Source: Paraburkholderia sp. BL21I4N1 (GTDB taxonomy: Bacteria > Pseudomonadota > Gammaproteobacteria > Burkholderiales > Burkholderiaceae). Taken from it: a stretch of DNA of 64,000 nucleotides. Both the position numbers and the translations under genes were made by a program. The DNA lies in contig NZ_PVEN01000014.1 of assembly GCF_002973525.1 (NCBI RefSeq), positions 1 to 64,000 on the forward strand, read 5' to 3'. The notes under the pieces are model-generated. The model made no database searches. It saw nothing but the letters and a program-made list of their open reading frames with translations, and was not told the DNA's origin. Every line of letters starts with the position of its first letter. Position 1 is the stretch's first letter. Positions 9,050 to 17,174 of this stretch are shown piece by piece.

Positions 9050-10393
9050 ATGTCGAAATCCGACTATCTACAACTGGCCGACGCGATCGCCGCGCAAATC
9101 GCGGACGGCACGCTCAAGCCGGGCGACCGGCTGCCGCCGCAGCGCAAGTTCGCGGACCGGCAGAAGATCGCCGTATCGACGGCGAGCCGGGTCTACACGG
9201 AGCTATTGCGCCGTGGTCTGGTGGTCGGCGAAGTAGGCCGGGGCACCTTCATCTCGGGTGAGGCGAGACGCGGCGTGGCGGCGCCGGGTGAACCGCGCGG
9301 CGTGAGGATCGACCTCGAGTTCAATTACCCCATCCTCGCCGGGCAAAGTGCCCTGATAGCCAGGAGTCTGAAAGAGTTGCAGATGCGGACTGAACTCGAC
9401 GCCGCCTTGTCGCAGGCGATCAGCGTCGGGACACCGGCACTGCGAAGCGCCGCGGCCGCGTATCTGTCGCAGGATGCATGGTCGCTTGCACCCGACCAGC
9501 TCGTGTTCACCGGCAACGGACGGCAAAGCATTGCCGCGGCCATTGGCGCGGTCGTTCCCACGGGGGCGCGCTGCGGCGTGGAGGCGTTGACCTATCCGTT
9601 CATCAAGGGCATCGCCGCGCGGCTGGGTATTTCGCTGGTGCCGCTGGCAATGGATGAAGACGGGGTACGGCCTGACTCGGTGCAGAAGGCGCATCGCGAG
9701 GCCCGGCTCTCGGCGATTTACCTTCAGCCGGCCATTCAGAATCCATTGGGCATGACGATGAACGCCGGCCGCCGGGCCGATCTGCTGCGGGTCGTCGACA
9801 AGCTCGGCATTCCCGTGATCGAAGATAACGTCTACGGCTTCCTCGACGATGAGCCGCCGCTTGCCGCGCTCGCACCGGACGCCTGCATCGTCATCGACAG
9901 TCTGTCGAAACGGGTCGCGCCTGGCCTGACCTTGGGCTTCATTGCTTCGCCGCCTCGACTACGTGAAAGCGTCATAGCCTCGGTGCGCTCAGGTGGATGG
10001 ACCGCATCGGGATTTGCGATGGCGGCTGGGCAGCGGATGATGCGCGACGGCACCGTTGCCGAGCTTGCGCGACTGAAGCGCCTCGACGCGAGCGCGCGTC
10101 AGACACTGGCGGCCGACCGGCTGGCGGGTTTCGATATCCGCACCAACGGAAAATGCTATCACCTGTGGTTGACGCTGCCGGCGCACTGGCGCTCCCAAGC
10201 GCTGGTTGCTGCCGCGGCCAGGCGTGACATCGGGCTGACGCCGTCTACTACCTTCGCGGTGTCGTCCGGGCATGCACCGAACGCCGTCAGACTTGCGCTG
10301 GCAGCGCCGACCATGGATCAGCTCGACGCGGGCCTGAGCACGCTGGCTGCGATGCTGAATGCAGCCGAGGACGATTTCGATTCGACGGAGTGA
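9050..10393 (+). CDS. MocR/GntR-type PLP-dependent transcriptional regulator
   Basis: The ATG at 9050 (MSKSDYLQLADAIA) is preferred over a TTG 18 bp upstream. The 447-residue protein has an N-terminal GntR winged helix (about residues 1-70; GTLKPGDRLPPQRKFADRQ) and a C-terminal fold-type I aminotransferase domain. The PLP lysine is in DSLSKRVAPGLTLG and the cofactor-binding Asn/Asp region in PVIEDNVYGFL. Such proteins sense PLP or amino-acid derivatives. It is divergent from the TauE/SafE gene, and paired repeats directly upstream look like its own operator. Confidence 0.9.
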   Translation: MSKSDYLQLADAIAAQIADGTLKPGDRLPPQRKFADRQKIAVSTASRVYTELLRRGLVVGEVGRGTFISGEARRGVAAPGEPRGVRIDLEFNYPILAGQSALIARSLKELQMRTELDAALSQAISVGTPALRSAAAAYLSQDAWSLAPDQLVFTGNGRQSIAAAIGAVVPTGARCGVEALTYPFIKGIAARLGISLVPLAMDEDGVRPDSVQKAHREARLSAIYLQPAIQNPLGMTMNAGRRADLLRVVDKLGIPVIEDNVYGFLDDEPPLAALAPDACIVIDSLSKRVAPGLTLGFIASPPRLRESVIASVRSGGWTASGFAMAAGQRMMRDGTVAELARLKRLDASARQTLAADRLAGFDIRTNGKCYHLWLTLPAHWRSQALVAAAARRDIGLTPSTTFAVSSGHAPNAVRLALAAPTMDQLDAGLSTLAAMLNAAEDDFDSTE

Positions 10394-10629
10394 ACGCGGC
10401 GCCGGGTTCCCGGCTGTGGCGATGCCGCGTTAACCTCCGGGAATGCCCCGCCTTGAGCCTCCACCGCGCACCGGCGTAGAATCGTCGCACATCGATTTGG
10501 GAGCCCAGCAATGCGCCTGGTTTCTCGTTGCGATTTCCTTCACTCAACCCGGTCACAGCCGGTGTTTTCTCGACCCGCCTCTCGCGCCGAGATTCGCGGT
10601 CGTTGCGGATTTGTCGCCAGATCCGCGCC

Positions 10630-12144
10630 ATGATCCCACTCATTTCCGTAAAAAAGCTCAGCAAGAGCTTCCCCGGCGTGCGAGCGCTTCACGAGGTTCA
10701 GCTGGAACTCGTGACCGGCGAAGTCCACGCCCTGATGGGTGAAAACGGCGCTGGCAAATCGACGCTAATGAAAATCCTCGCCGGCGTGTACACGCGCGAC
10801 ACCGGCGAAATCCTCGTCGACGGCGAGCCGGTCGATTTCCAAAGCCCGCGCGACGCACAAGCCGTCGGCGTCGGCATCATTCATCAGGAACTCCAACTGA
10901 TGAACCATCTGAGCGTCGCGCAGAACATCTTCATCGGCCGCGAGCCGCGCGGGCGCCTCGGCATTTTCCTCGACGAAGATCGGCTCAACGCACAGGCCCG
11001 CGAGATTCTCGGCCGCATGCACGTGAGCATCGACCCGCGCGCGCTGGTCGGTTCACTGACCGTGGCCAAACAGCAAATGGTCGAGATCGCCAAGGCGTTG
11101 TCGTTCGATTCGCGCGTGCTCATCATGGACGAACCGACCTCGGCACTCAACGACGCCGAGATCGCCGAGCTGTTCCGCATCATCCGCGAACTGAAGAGCC
11201 GGGGCGTGGGCATCGTCTACATTTCCCACAAAATGGACGAACTGAAGCAGATCGCCGACCGCGTGACCGTATTACGCGACGGCGAATACGTGGCCACCGT
11301 CGCGGTCGCGGACGCCAGTGTCGAGACGATCATCGGCATGATGGTCGGGCGCACCCTGACCGACGTCGAGCCGCCCAACAACGCTGCGGACAAGGGCGAC
11401 ATCGCGCTCGAAGTCAAACACCTGAACGCCGGCCCGCTGGTTAGAGACGTGAGCTTCACGCTACACAATGGCGAGATTCTGGGTTTCGCCGGCCTGATGG
11501 GCGCCGGTCGCACCGAGGTCGCGCGTGCGGTGTTCGGCGCCGATCCGATCGAATCCGGCGAGATCGTCGTGCGAGGGAAGAAAGCGACGATCCGTCAGCC
11601 GAGCGATGCCGTCGCGCACGGCATCGGCTACCTGTCGGAAGACCGCAAGCGCTACGGCCTCGCGACCGGCATGGACGTCGAGTCGAACATCGTCATGTCC
11701 AATCTCGGCAAATTCCTGTCGCTCAATTTTTTCCTGCGACGTGCACGGATTCGCCGCACCGCCGGTCATTTCATCAAGCTGCTCGCGATTCGCACGCCGT
11801 CCGCGACGCAGCCGGTGCGTCTGCTATCCGGCGGCAATCAGCAGAAGGTCGTGATCGCCAAATGGCTCGAACGCGACTGCGACGTGCTGTTTTTCGACGA
11901 ACCCACGCGCGGCATCGACGTCGGTGCCAAAACCGAAATTTACAAGCTGTTGCGCGCGCTTGCCGCGCAAGGCAAGGCGATCGTGATGATTTCGTCGGAA
12001 CTGCCGGAAATCCTGCGCATGAGCGACCGTATCGTCGTGATGTGCGAGGGTCGCATTACCGGTGAACTCTCAGCCGCCGAAGCCTCGCAGGAAAGCATCA
12101 TGCATCTCGCGACGCAGCGCGACACCCTGAAAGCAGCGGCATGA
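10630..12144 (+). CDS. Sugar ABC transporter ATP-binding protein (double NBD)
   Basis: The start at 10630 (MIPLISVKKLSKSF) gives 504 residues, the normal size of RbsA/AraG/XylG-type proteins with two fused nucleotide-binding domains. The first has Walker A GENGAGKST (about residue 38) and Walker B LIMDEPTSA; the second has the signature LLSGGNQQKV and FFDEPTRGIDVG with a degenerate Walker A region (GLMGAGRTEVARA), as is usual for the family. It is the first gene of a four-gene operon with a permease, a binding protein and L-fuconate dehydratase, so the cargo is likely L-fucose or a similar sugar. Confidence 0.93.
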   Translation: MIPLISVKKLSKSFPGVRALHEVQLELVTGEVHALMGENGAGKSTLMKILAGVYTRDTGEILVDGEPVDFQSPRDAQAVGVGIIHQELQLMNHLSVAQNIFIGREPRGRLGIFLDEDRLNAQAREILGRMHVSIDPRALVGSLTVAKQQMVEIAKALSFDSRVLIMDEPTSALNDAEIAELFRIIRELKSRGVGIVYISHKMDELKQIADRVTVLRDGEYVATVAVADASVETIIGMMVGRTLTDVEPPNNAADKGDIALEVKHLNAGPLVRDVSFTLHNGEILGFAGLMGAGRTEVARAVFGADPIESGEIVVRGKKATIRQPSDAVAHGIGYLSEDRKRYGLATGMDVESNIVMSNLGKFLSLNFFLRRARIRRTAGHFIKLLAIRTPSATQPVRLLSGGNQQKVVIAKWLERDCDVLFFDEPTRGIDVGAKTEIYKLLRALAAQGKAIVMISSELPEILRMSDRIVVMCEGRITGELSAAEASQESIMHLATQRDTLKAAA

Positions 12145-12160
12145 ACCTCGAGAGGTCTGA

Positions 12161-13186
12161 ATGAAGTTGCCATCGGAAACGTCGGCGTTAGCGAACGACG
12201 GACACGCCTCCGGCCTGAGAGCGCGCCTCTTCGCGCCGGCCGCGCTGCAGAAGATGCTGGCGTTCGCGAGCCTGATCCTGCTGCTGGTGTTTTTCAGTTT
12301 CGCGTCGCCGGCGTTCATGCAGATCGACAATATTCTCGGCATTCTGCAGGCCACGGCCGTCAACGGCGTGCTGGCGATTGCCTGCACGTTCATCATCATT
12401 ACCGGCGGCATCGATCTGTCGGTTGGCACGTTGATGACCTTCACGGCCGTCATTTGCGGCGTGTTTCTGACCTACTGGCATCTGCCGATGTGGACCGGCG
12501 TACTCGCGGCGATCGGCGCCGGCGCGCTGTGCGGGACCATTTCCGGAACCCTCATCGCCAAGATGAAAATCCCGCCGTTCATCGCGACGCTCGGCATGAT
12601 GCTGCTGCTGAAAGGGCTCTCGCTGGTGGTCTCGGCCGACAAGCCGATTTACTTCACCGACACCGAAAACTTCTATCTGATTTCGCAGGATTCGCTGATC
12701 GGTTACGTGCTGCCGAACCTGCCGGTGCCGAACGGCGTGCTGATTCTGTTCTTCCTCGCGATCGTCAGTTCGCTGACGTTGAATCGCACCGCGCTTGGCC
12801 GCTACACGTTCGCGCTCGGCAGCAATGAAGAAGCGGTGCGTCTGTCGGGTGTCAACGTCGACCGCTGGAAGATTGCCATTTATGCGCTCGGCGGCGCCAT
12901 TTGCGGCATTGCCGGCTTGCTGATCGCGTCGCGGCTGAATTCCGCGCAACCGGCGCTCGGCCAGGGCTATGAACTCGAAGCGATCGCCGCCGTGGTGATC
13001 GGCGGCACCTCGCTGAGCGGCGGGGCGGGCACCATTCTCGGCACGATCATCGGCGCGTTCATCATGAGCGTGCTGACCAACGGGCTGCGCATCATGTCGG
13101 TCGCTCAGGAATGGCAGATCGTCGTGACGGGGCTGATCATCATTCTCGCGGTGTATGCCGATATCCTGCGGCGCAGCAAGCGCTGA
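12161..13186 (+). CDS. Sugar ABC transporter permease (RbsC-like)
   Basis: A 341-residue membrane protein of the BPD_transp_2 type with about ten helices. The family signature ITGGIDLSVGTLM is at about residue 82, and AIAAVVIGGTSLSGGAGTI and the coupling region near residue 280 are intact. It starts 16 bp after the ATPase stop codon, clearly the same operon. It would form the inner-membrane channel with the upstream ATPase and the downstream periplasmic binding protein. Confidence 0.93.
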   Translation: MKLPSETSALANDGHASGLRARLFAPAALQKMLAFASLILLLVFFSFASPAFMQIDNILGILQATAVNGVLAIACTFIIITGGIDLSVGTLMTFTAVICGVFLTYWHLPMWTGVLAAIGAGALCGTISGTLIAKMKIPPFIATLGMMLLLKGLSLVVSADKPIYFTDTENFYLISQDSLIGYVLPNLPVPNGVLILFFLAIVSSLTLNRTALGRYTFALGSNEEAVRLSGVNVDRWKIAIYALGGAICGIAGLLIASRLNSAQPALGQGYELEAIAAVVIGGTSLSGGAGTILGTIIGAFIMSVLTNGLRIMSVAQEWQIVVTGLIIILAVYADILRRSKR

Positions 13187-13273
13187 CGCGCCAGAAGACG
13201 AAATCAAAAAGGGGAGCGCGAAAGGGCTTCCTCATCAATGAAGGCGGTGGTCCACCTTAGGAGGAGAGTAGCC

Positions 13274-14215
13274 ATGTTGAATCGAAAACTATTCGGTGTC
13301 GTGGTCGGCGTGGGCGCGCTGGTCGGCGTGACGAATCTTGCCCGCGCAGAAGAACCGTATATTCCGCTGATCTCGAAGGGCTTCCAGCATCAGTTCTGGC
13401 AAGCCGTCAAATCCGGCGCGGAGCAGGCGGCGAAGGAACAGAAAGCCCGCATCACGTTCGAAGGCCCCGAAACCGAGGCCATGGTCGACAAGCAGATCGA
13501 CATGCTGTCGGCGGCGCTGGCCAAGAAACCGCAGGCGCTCGGCATCGCCGCGCTCGACAGCAAGGCAGCCATTCCGCTGCTGCGCCGCGCGCAGGCCGCG
13601 AAAATACCGGTGATCGCGTTCGACTCGGGTGTCGACAGCGACATTCCGCTCACCACCTGCGCGACCGACAATCTCGCCGCGGCCGCACTCGCCGCCGACA
13701 AGATGGCGGCGGCCATCGGCGATTCGGGTGAGGTGGGTCTGGTGGTGCACGACCAGACCAGCCGCACCGGTGTGGACCGTCGCGATGGCTTCCTGAACGA
13801 GATGAAGGCGAAGCATCCGAACATCAAGATCGTCTCCGTGCAGTACGGCGGCGGCGACCACCTGAAATCCGCGGAAATCGCCAAGGCGATGATTCAGGCC
13901 AATCCCAACCTGAAGGGAATTTTCGGCTCGAATGAAGGCTCGGCGGAAGGCGCCGCGATCGGCGTCAAGGAGTCGGGCAAGAAGCTCGTGCTGATCGGCT
14001 ACGACTCCGGCAAGGAGCAGAAAGACGACATCAATTCCGGCCTGATGCTGGGTGCGATCACGCAAAACCCGGTCGGCATCGGCAAGTGCGTCGTTGATTC
14101 GGCGATGAAGGCGCTGAAGGGCGAAAAGCTGCCGAAGAAGGTCGACACCGGCTTCTACTGGTACGACAAGAGCAATATGAGCGATCCGAAGATTGCCGCC
14201 GTGCTGTATGACTGA
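13274..14215 (+). CDS. Periplasmic sugar-binding protein of the ABC transporter
   Basis: The ATG at 13274 (MLNRKLFGVVVGVG) has GGAGGAGAG just upstream and is followed by a signal peptide ending NLARAEE. The 313-residue product is a Peripla_BP_4-type binding protein: YIPLISKGFQHQFWQAVKSG at the N-terminus, PVIAFDSGVDSDIP in the middle and LIGYDSGKEQ near the hinge, as in RbsB relatives. It completes the transporter encoded upstream. The downstream L-fuconate dehydratase suggests L-fucose or another 6-deoxy or C4-epimeric sugar as ligand, but specificity is not readable from the sequence. Confidence 0.92.
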   Translation: MLNRKLFGVVVGVGALVGVTNLARAEEPYIPLISKGFQHQFWQAVKSGAEQAAKEQKARITFEGPETEAMVDKQIDMLSAALAKKPQALGIAALDSKAAIPLLRRAQAAKIPVIAFDSGVDSDIPLTTCATDNLAAAALAADKMAAAIGDSGEVGLVVHDQTSRTGVDRRDGFLNEMKAKHPNIKIVSVQYGGGDHLKSAEIAKAMIQANPNLKGIFGSNEGSAEGAAIGVKESGKKLVLIGYDSGKEQKDDINSGLMLGAITQNPVGIGKCVVDSAMKALKGEKLPKKVDTGFYWYDKSNMSDPKIAAVLYD

Positions 14216-14236
14216 GTTGCGCCGAAGGCGCGATGG

Positions 14237-14270
14237 GAGAGGCCGCGCGCGTGGCGCCGGTCTCTCTCTT
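14237..14270 (+). terminator. Hairpin after the binding-protein gene, possible attenuator
   Basis: GAGAGGCCG (14237-14245) pairs with CGGTCTCTC (14258-14266), a nine-pair stem with one G-T wobble, followed by a short T-rich run. It lies between the binding-protein gene and the dehydratase gene of the same operon, so it could lower read-through or protect the upstream mRNA, as is common after binding-protein genes. Confidence 0.4.
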
Positions 14271-14335
14271 TCTGGTTCCGTCGGGCGGGGTGGAACAGGC
14301 GGACATCGACAGCTGTCGCTCAGGAGCGTGCGCAA

Positions 14336-15640
14336 GTGACTACGATCACCAACCTGTCCGTGCGGGACATCCGCTTTCCGACCTCGCGTTCGCTGGACGG
14401 CTCCGACGCGATGAACGCGGCGCCGGATTACTCCGCCACCTACGTGACGCTCGAAACCGATTCGACGCAGCCGCAAGGGCTCACGGGTCATGGCCTGACG
14501 TTCACGATCGGACGCGGTAACGAGATCTGCGTGGCGGCGGTGAAGGCGCTGGCGCCGCTGGTGGTGGGCAGGACGCTCGAAGAGATCGCGGCGAACATGG
14601 GCGCGTTCTGGCGCGCGCTGACGTCGGACAGTCAACTGCGCTGGATCGGTCCGGACAAAGGCGCGATCCATCTGGCGACCGCCGCCGTCGTCAATGCCGC
14701 CTGGGACCTGTGGGCCAAGGCGGAAGGCAAGCCGGTGTGGAAGCTGCTGGCCGACATGAGCCCGGAAGACCTCGTGCGGTGTCTCGACTTCCGTTACGTG
14801 ACCGACGCGATCACGCCGCAGGAAGCCATCGCGATGCTGCATCGTCATGCGTCGACACGCGGCGAGCGCGAAGCGGAGATGCTTGCGCAAGGCTATCCGG
14901 CGTACACGACATCGGCCGGCTGGCTCGGTTACGACGACGACAAGATTCGCCGACTCGCGCGCGAAGGCGTCGCGCAGGGCTGGACGCATTTCAAGCAGAA
15001 AGTGGGCGGCAATCTCGACGAAGACATGCGCCGCGCGCGCATTCTTCGGGAAGAGATCGGCGAAAGCCGCAAGCTGATGATGGATGCGAACCAGGTCTGG
15101 GACGTCGACGAAGCGGTGGCGAACATGCGACGCCTCGCGCAATTCGACCCGTGGTGGATCGAAGAGCCGACCAGCCCCGACGACATTCTCGGCCACGCGG
15201 CGATCCGTCAGCGGCTCAAGCCGATCGGCGTGGCGACGGGCGAGCATTGCCACAATCGGGTGATGTTCAAACAGTTGCTGCAGGCGCGGGCGATCGACTT
15301 TTGTCAGGTCGACAGTTGCCGGCTGGGCGGGTTGAACGAAGTGATCGTGGTGCTGCTGATGGCGGCGAAATTCGGCGTGCCGGTGTGTCCGCATGCGGGC
15401 GGCGTTGGTTTGTGCGAGTACGTGCAGCATATTTCGCTGTTCGACTATCTCTGCGTGTCAGCGTCGCTGGAGAATCGGGTGCTCGAGTACGTGGATCATC
15501 TGCACGAGCATTTCGTGGATCCTGTCGTGATCCGCCATGGCCGTTACATGCCGCCGCAGCGTCCGGGCTACAGCATCGAAATGCACGCGGCGTCGCTCGA
15601 GCGCTATCGTTTTCCCGACGGCGCCGCCTGGACGACCTGA
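14336..15640 (+). CDS. L-fuconate dehydratase (enolase superfamily)
   Basis: A 434-residue protein closely matching the pattern of characterised L-fuconate dehydratases: VRDIRFPTSRSLDGSDAMN at the start, TIGRGNE, and NDSQLRWIGP-like TSDSQLRWIGPDKG. The enolase-superfamily metal and base motifs are present: HFKQKVGG (catalytic Lys), MMDANQVW, WIEEPTSPDD, GEHCHNR and PHAGGVGLCEY. It would convert L-fuconate to 2-keto-3-deoxy-L-fuconate. The start is GTG at 14336 with AGGAG about 10 bp upstream. It ends a sugar-uptake operon; the other steps of the fucose pathway are not in the window. Confidence 0.9.
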   Translation: MTTITNLSVRDIRFPTSRSLDGSDAMNAAPDYSATYVTLETDSTQPQGLTGHGLTFTIGRGNEICVAAVKALAPLVVGRTLEEIAANMGAFWRALTSDSQLRWIGPDKGAIHLATAAVVNAAWDLWAKAEGKPVWKLLADMSPEDLVRCLDFRYVTDAITPQEAIAMLHRHASTRGEREAEMLAQGYPAYTTSAGWLGYDDDKIRRLAREGVAQGWTHFKQKVGGNLDEDMRRARILREEIGESRKLMMDANQVWDVDEAVANMRRLAQFDPWWIEEPTSPDDILGHAAIRQRLKPIGVATGEHCHNRVMFKQLLQARAIDFCQVDSCRLGGLNEVIVVLLMAAKFGVPVCPHAGGVGLCEYVQHISLFDYLCVSASLENRVLEYVDHLHEHFVDPVVIRHGRYMPPQRPGYSIEMHAASLERYRFPDGAAWTT

Positions 15641-15883
15641 GCGCGCGTTGGTCCGGCGGCCAGCTCCGCCACCTCGGCGTCAAAAATGGTCCGTAGCATT
15701 CGACACGCCGATGCCACAGGCGGCCGTTACCGTCAGCGGACTGCTTCCCGTTCCACCCTGCTGTCCGATGCGAATGCGGCATCGTCGCGCCGCCGGCGGC
15801 GCGTGACCGCTTGGCGCAAACCGGCCACGCGGCGGGGCGCGACGTGCTCGCCTGTTCCGATCGTTTCTTCTGCGGGGAATCCG

Positions 15884-16330
15884 ATGAGTGTCCGTCCGAT
15901 AGGGCACGCGCCCGTCGTCTGGTCATGGCCGCGGCCGATGCGTGCGCGCGCAACGACCGGCGAATCTGCTGGCTTTACGCTCATCGAAGTGCTGATCGCG
16001 CTGGCGATCGTCGCCATTGCGCTGGGCGCGGTGCTGCGCGCGATCGGCTCACTCGCGTCGGACACCGACAGCGCCCGCGCCCGTTTGCTAGCGCTGTGGA
16101 GCGCCGACAATGCACTGGCGGCCATTCGCATTTCATCCAGTTGGCCGCCCGTGGGACGCAGCACGTTCGCCTGTCCGCAGGGCCAGTATCCGTTCGTCTG
16201 CCGTCAGGTGGTGACGGCATTCGAAAGCCCGCTGGTGCGTCAGGTGACGGTAAGCGTGTTGCCGTCCGCGTCGAGTCGCAGCGTCCTCGCCGAAGTCGTG
16301 ACCGTGGTGCAGGATGAAGCGCGCCACTAG
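15884..16330 (+). CDS. gspI: Type II secretion minor pseudopilin GspI-like
   Basis: A 148-residue prepilin-like protein. The cleavage motif is SAGFTLIEVLIALAIVAIAL, with G before F, E at +5 and a long hydrophobic helix, and the spacing and C-terminal region (LWSADNALAAIRIS, CPQGQYPFVC) fit GspI minor pseudopilins. The start at 15884 follows GGGGAA; an internal ATG at 15938 is also possible and would give a more usual short leader. It overlaps gspJ by 17 bp. It is the leftmost gene of the secretion locus and lies far from gspF/gspH and gspK, with which it would work. Confidence 0.85.
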   Translation: MSVRPIGHAPVVWSWPRPMRARATTGESAGFTLIEVLIALAIVAIALGAVLRAIGSLASDTDSARARLLALWSADNALAAIRISSSWPPVGRSTFACPQGQYPFVCRQVVTAFESPLVRQVTVSVLPSASSRSVLAEVVTVVQDEARH

Positions 16331-16976
16331 CCCGCGCGGCGCGCCGCGAGCGAAGGGCTTCACGCTGATCGAGATGCTGGTCGCGATCACACTGCTCGCC
16401 GTGATTGCGCTGCTGTCGTGGCGCGGCCTCGACGCGACGATTCGCGGCCGCGACGACATCGCCGCGAACCTCGGGCAGACGCGGCTGATCGGCCGATACT
16501 TCGCGCAGATGCAATACGACCTGCTGAACCTCGTCACCGCCGACGAGGTGTTCGGGCCGCCTTTGCGAATCCGGCCCAATGAACTCGTGCTGGTTCGGCA
16601 TCTCGGCATTGGCAGCGGGCCGACCCAGGTGCAGGTGGTGCGCTATCAGTTGAAGGGCCGCGAACTGACACGCAGCGCTTCACAGCCGCTCAGCTCGCTC
16701 GCCGATCTCGACGACGCACTGCGGCACATCGATCAATTCGCGCGCATTGTTGTCAGCGACAACGCGCGCTCCATGCAACTCGCGGTGTGGATCGCACCGG
16801 ACGGCTGGACCTCCAGTCAGCCTGCCGTCGAAGCGGCGTACACGCGTTTTCTGGCGCAGCACGGCATCAGCAATATCACGTCGCTCGGCATGCCGTTGCC
16901 GCGTGGCCTCAAGTTCACCGTCGCGCTGGGTAGTCCGCCGGTCGAATTCGTGCGGATGATTCCGATCGGGCAATGA
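16314..16976 (+). CDS. gspJ: Type II secretion minor pseudopilin GspJ-like
   Basis: A 220-residue prepilin-like protein with leader and cleavage motif AKGFTLIEMLVAITLLAVIA, followed by LSWRGLDATIRGRDDI and QTRLIGRYFAQMQYDLLNL, a pattern typical of GspJ. GspI, GspJ and GspK form the tip of the type II pseudopilus. It overlaps gspI, so the two are translationally coupled. Its stop codon is followed by about 200 bp before the TPR-glycosyltransferase genes, with a phosphate-box-like promoter in that gap, so it probably ends its own transcript. Confidence 0.87.
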   Translation: MKRATSPRGAPRAKGFTLIEMLVAITLLAVIALLSWRGLDATIRGRDDIAANLGQTRLIGRYFAQMQYDLLNLVTADEVFGPPLRIRPNELVLVRHLGIGSGPTQVQVVRYQLKGRELTRSASQPLSSLADLDDALRHIDQFARIVVSDNARSMQLAVWIAPDGWTSSQPAVEAAYTRFLAQHGISNITSLGMPLPRGLKFTVALGSPPVEFVRMIPIGQ

Positions 16977-17076
16977 GGCGTGCATTAGCACCCGACCTCG
17001 GTTCAATGCGCCGTTGCAGCTCGCATTTCGCTCAATTCGATGCGTTAGGCATAGTCGAGGAAATGTTCCGTAACTT

Positions 17077-17109
17077 TCGTCATACGCCTGTTATCGCCCG
17101 TCCCTAGTC
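17077..17109 (+). promoter_or_regulatory. Candidate Pho box and promoter for the glycosyltransferase operon
   Basis: TCGTCAT (17077-17083), four bases, then CTGTTAT (17088-17094) match two 7-bp Pho half-sites (consensus about CTGTCAT) at the required 11-bp period, with 4/7 and 6/7 matches. CGTCCCTAG follows at 17099-17107; it contains a CGTC element of the ECF -10 kind, and CTAGTC lies ten bases after the Pho box. The same CTAGTCTC string occurs at the equivalent place upstream of gspF. Inferred, not proven. Confidence 0.45.
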
Positions 17110-17174
17110 TCGGTATGAAGCAGCCGCTTTCAAAGATCGTGTCACGCGATCGACGTGAGGGCGCGTAGCGCAAC

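Noticed and set aside
17041..17051. TGCGTTAGGC resembling the ECF -35 motif before the glycosyltransferase operon
   Set aside because: It lacks two bases of the motif and has no CGTC element at the 22-base distance, so it was not grouped with the three aligned sites.
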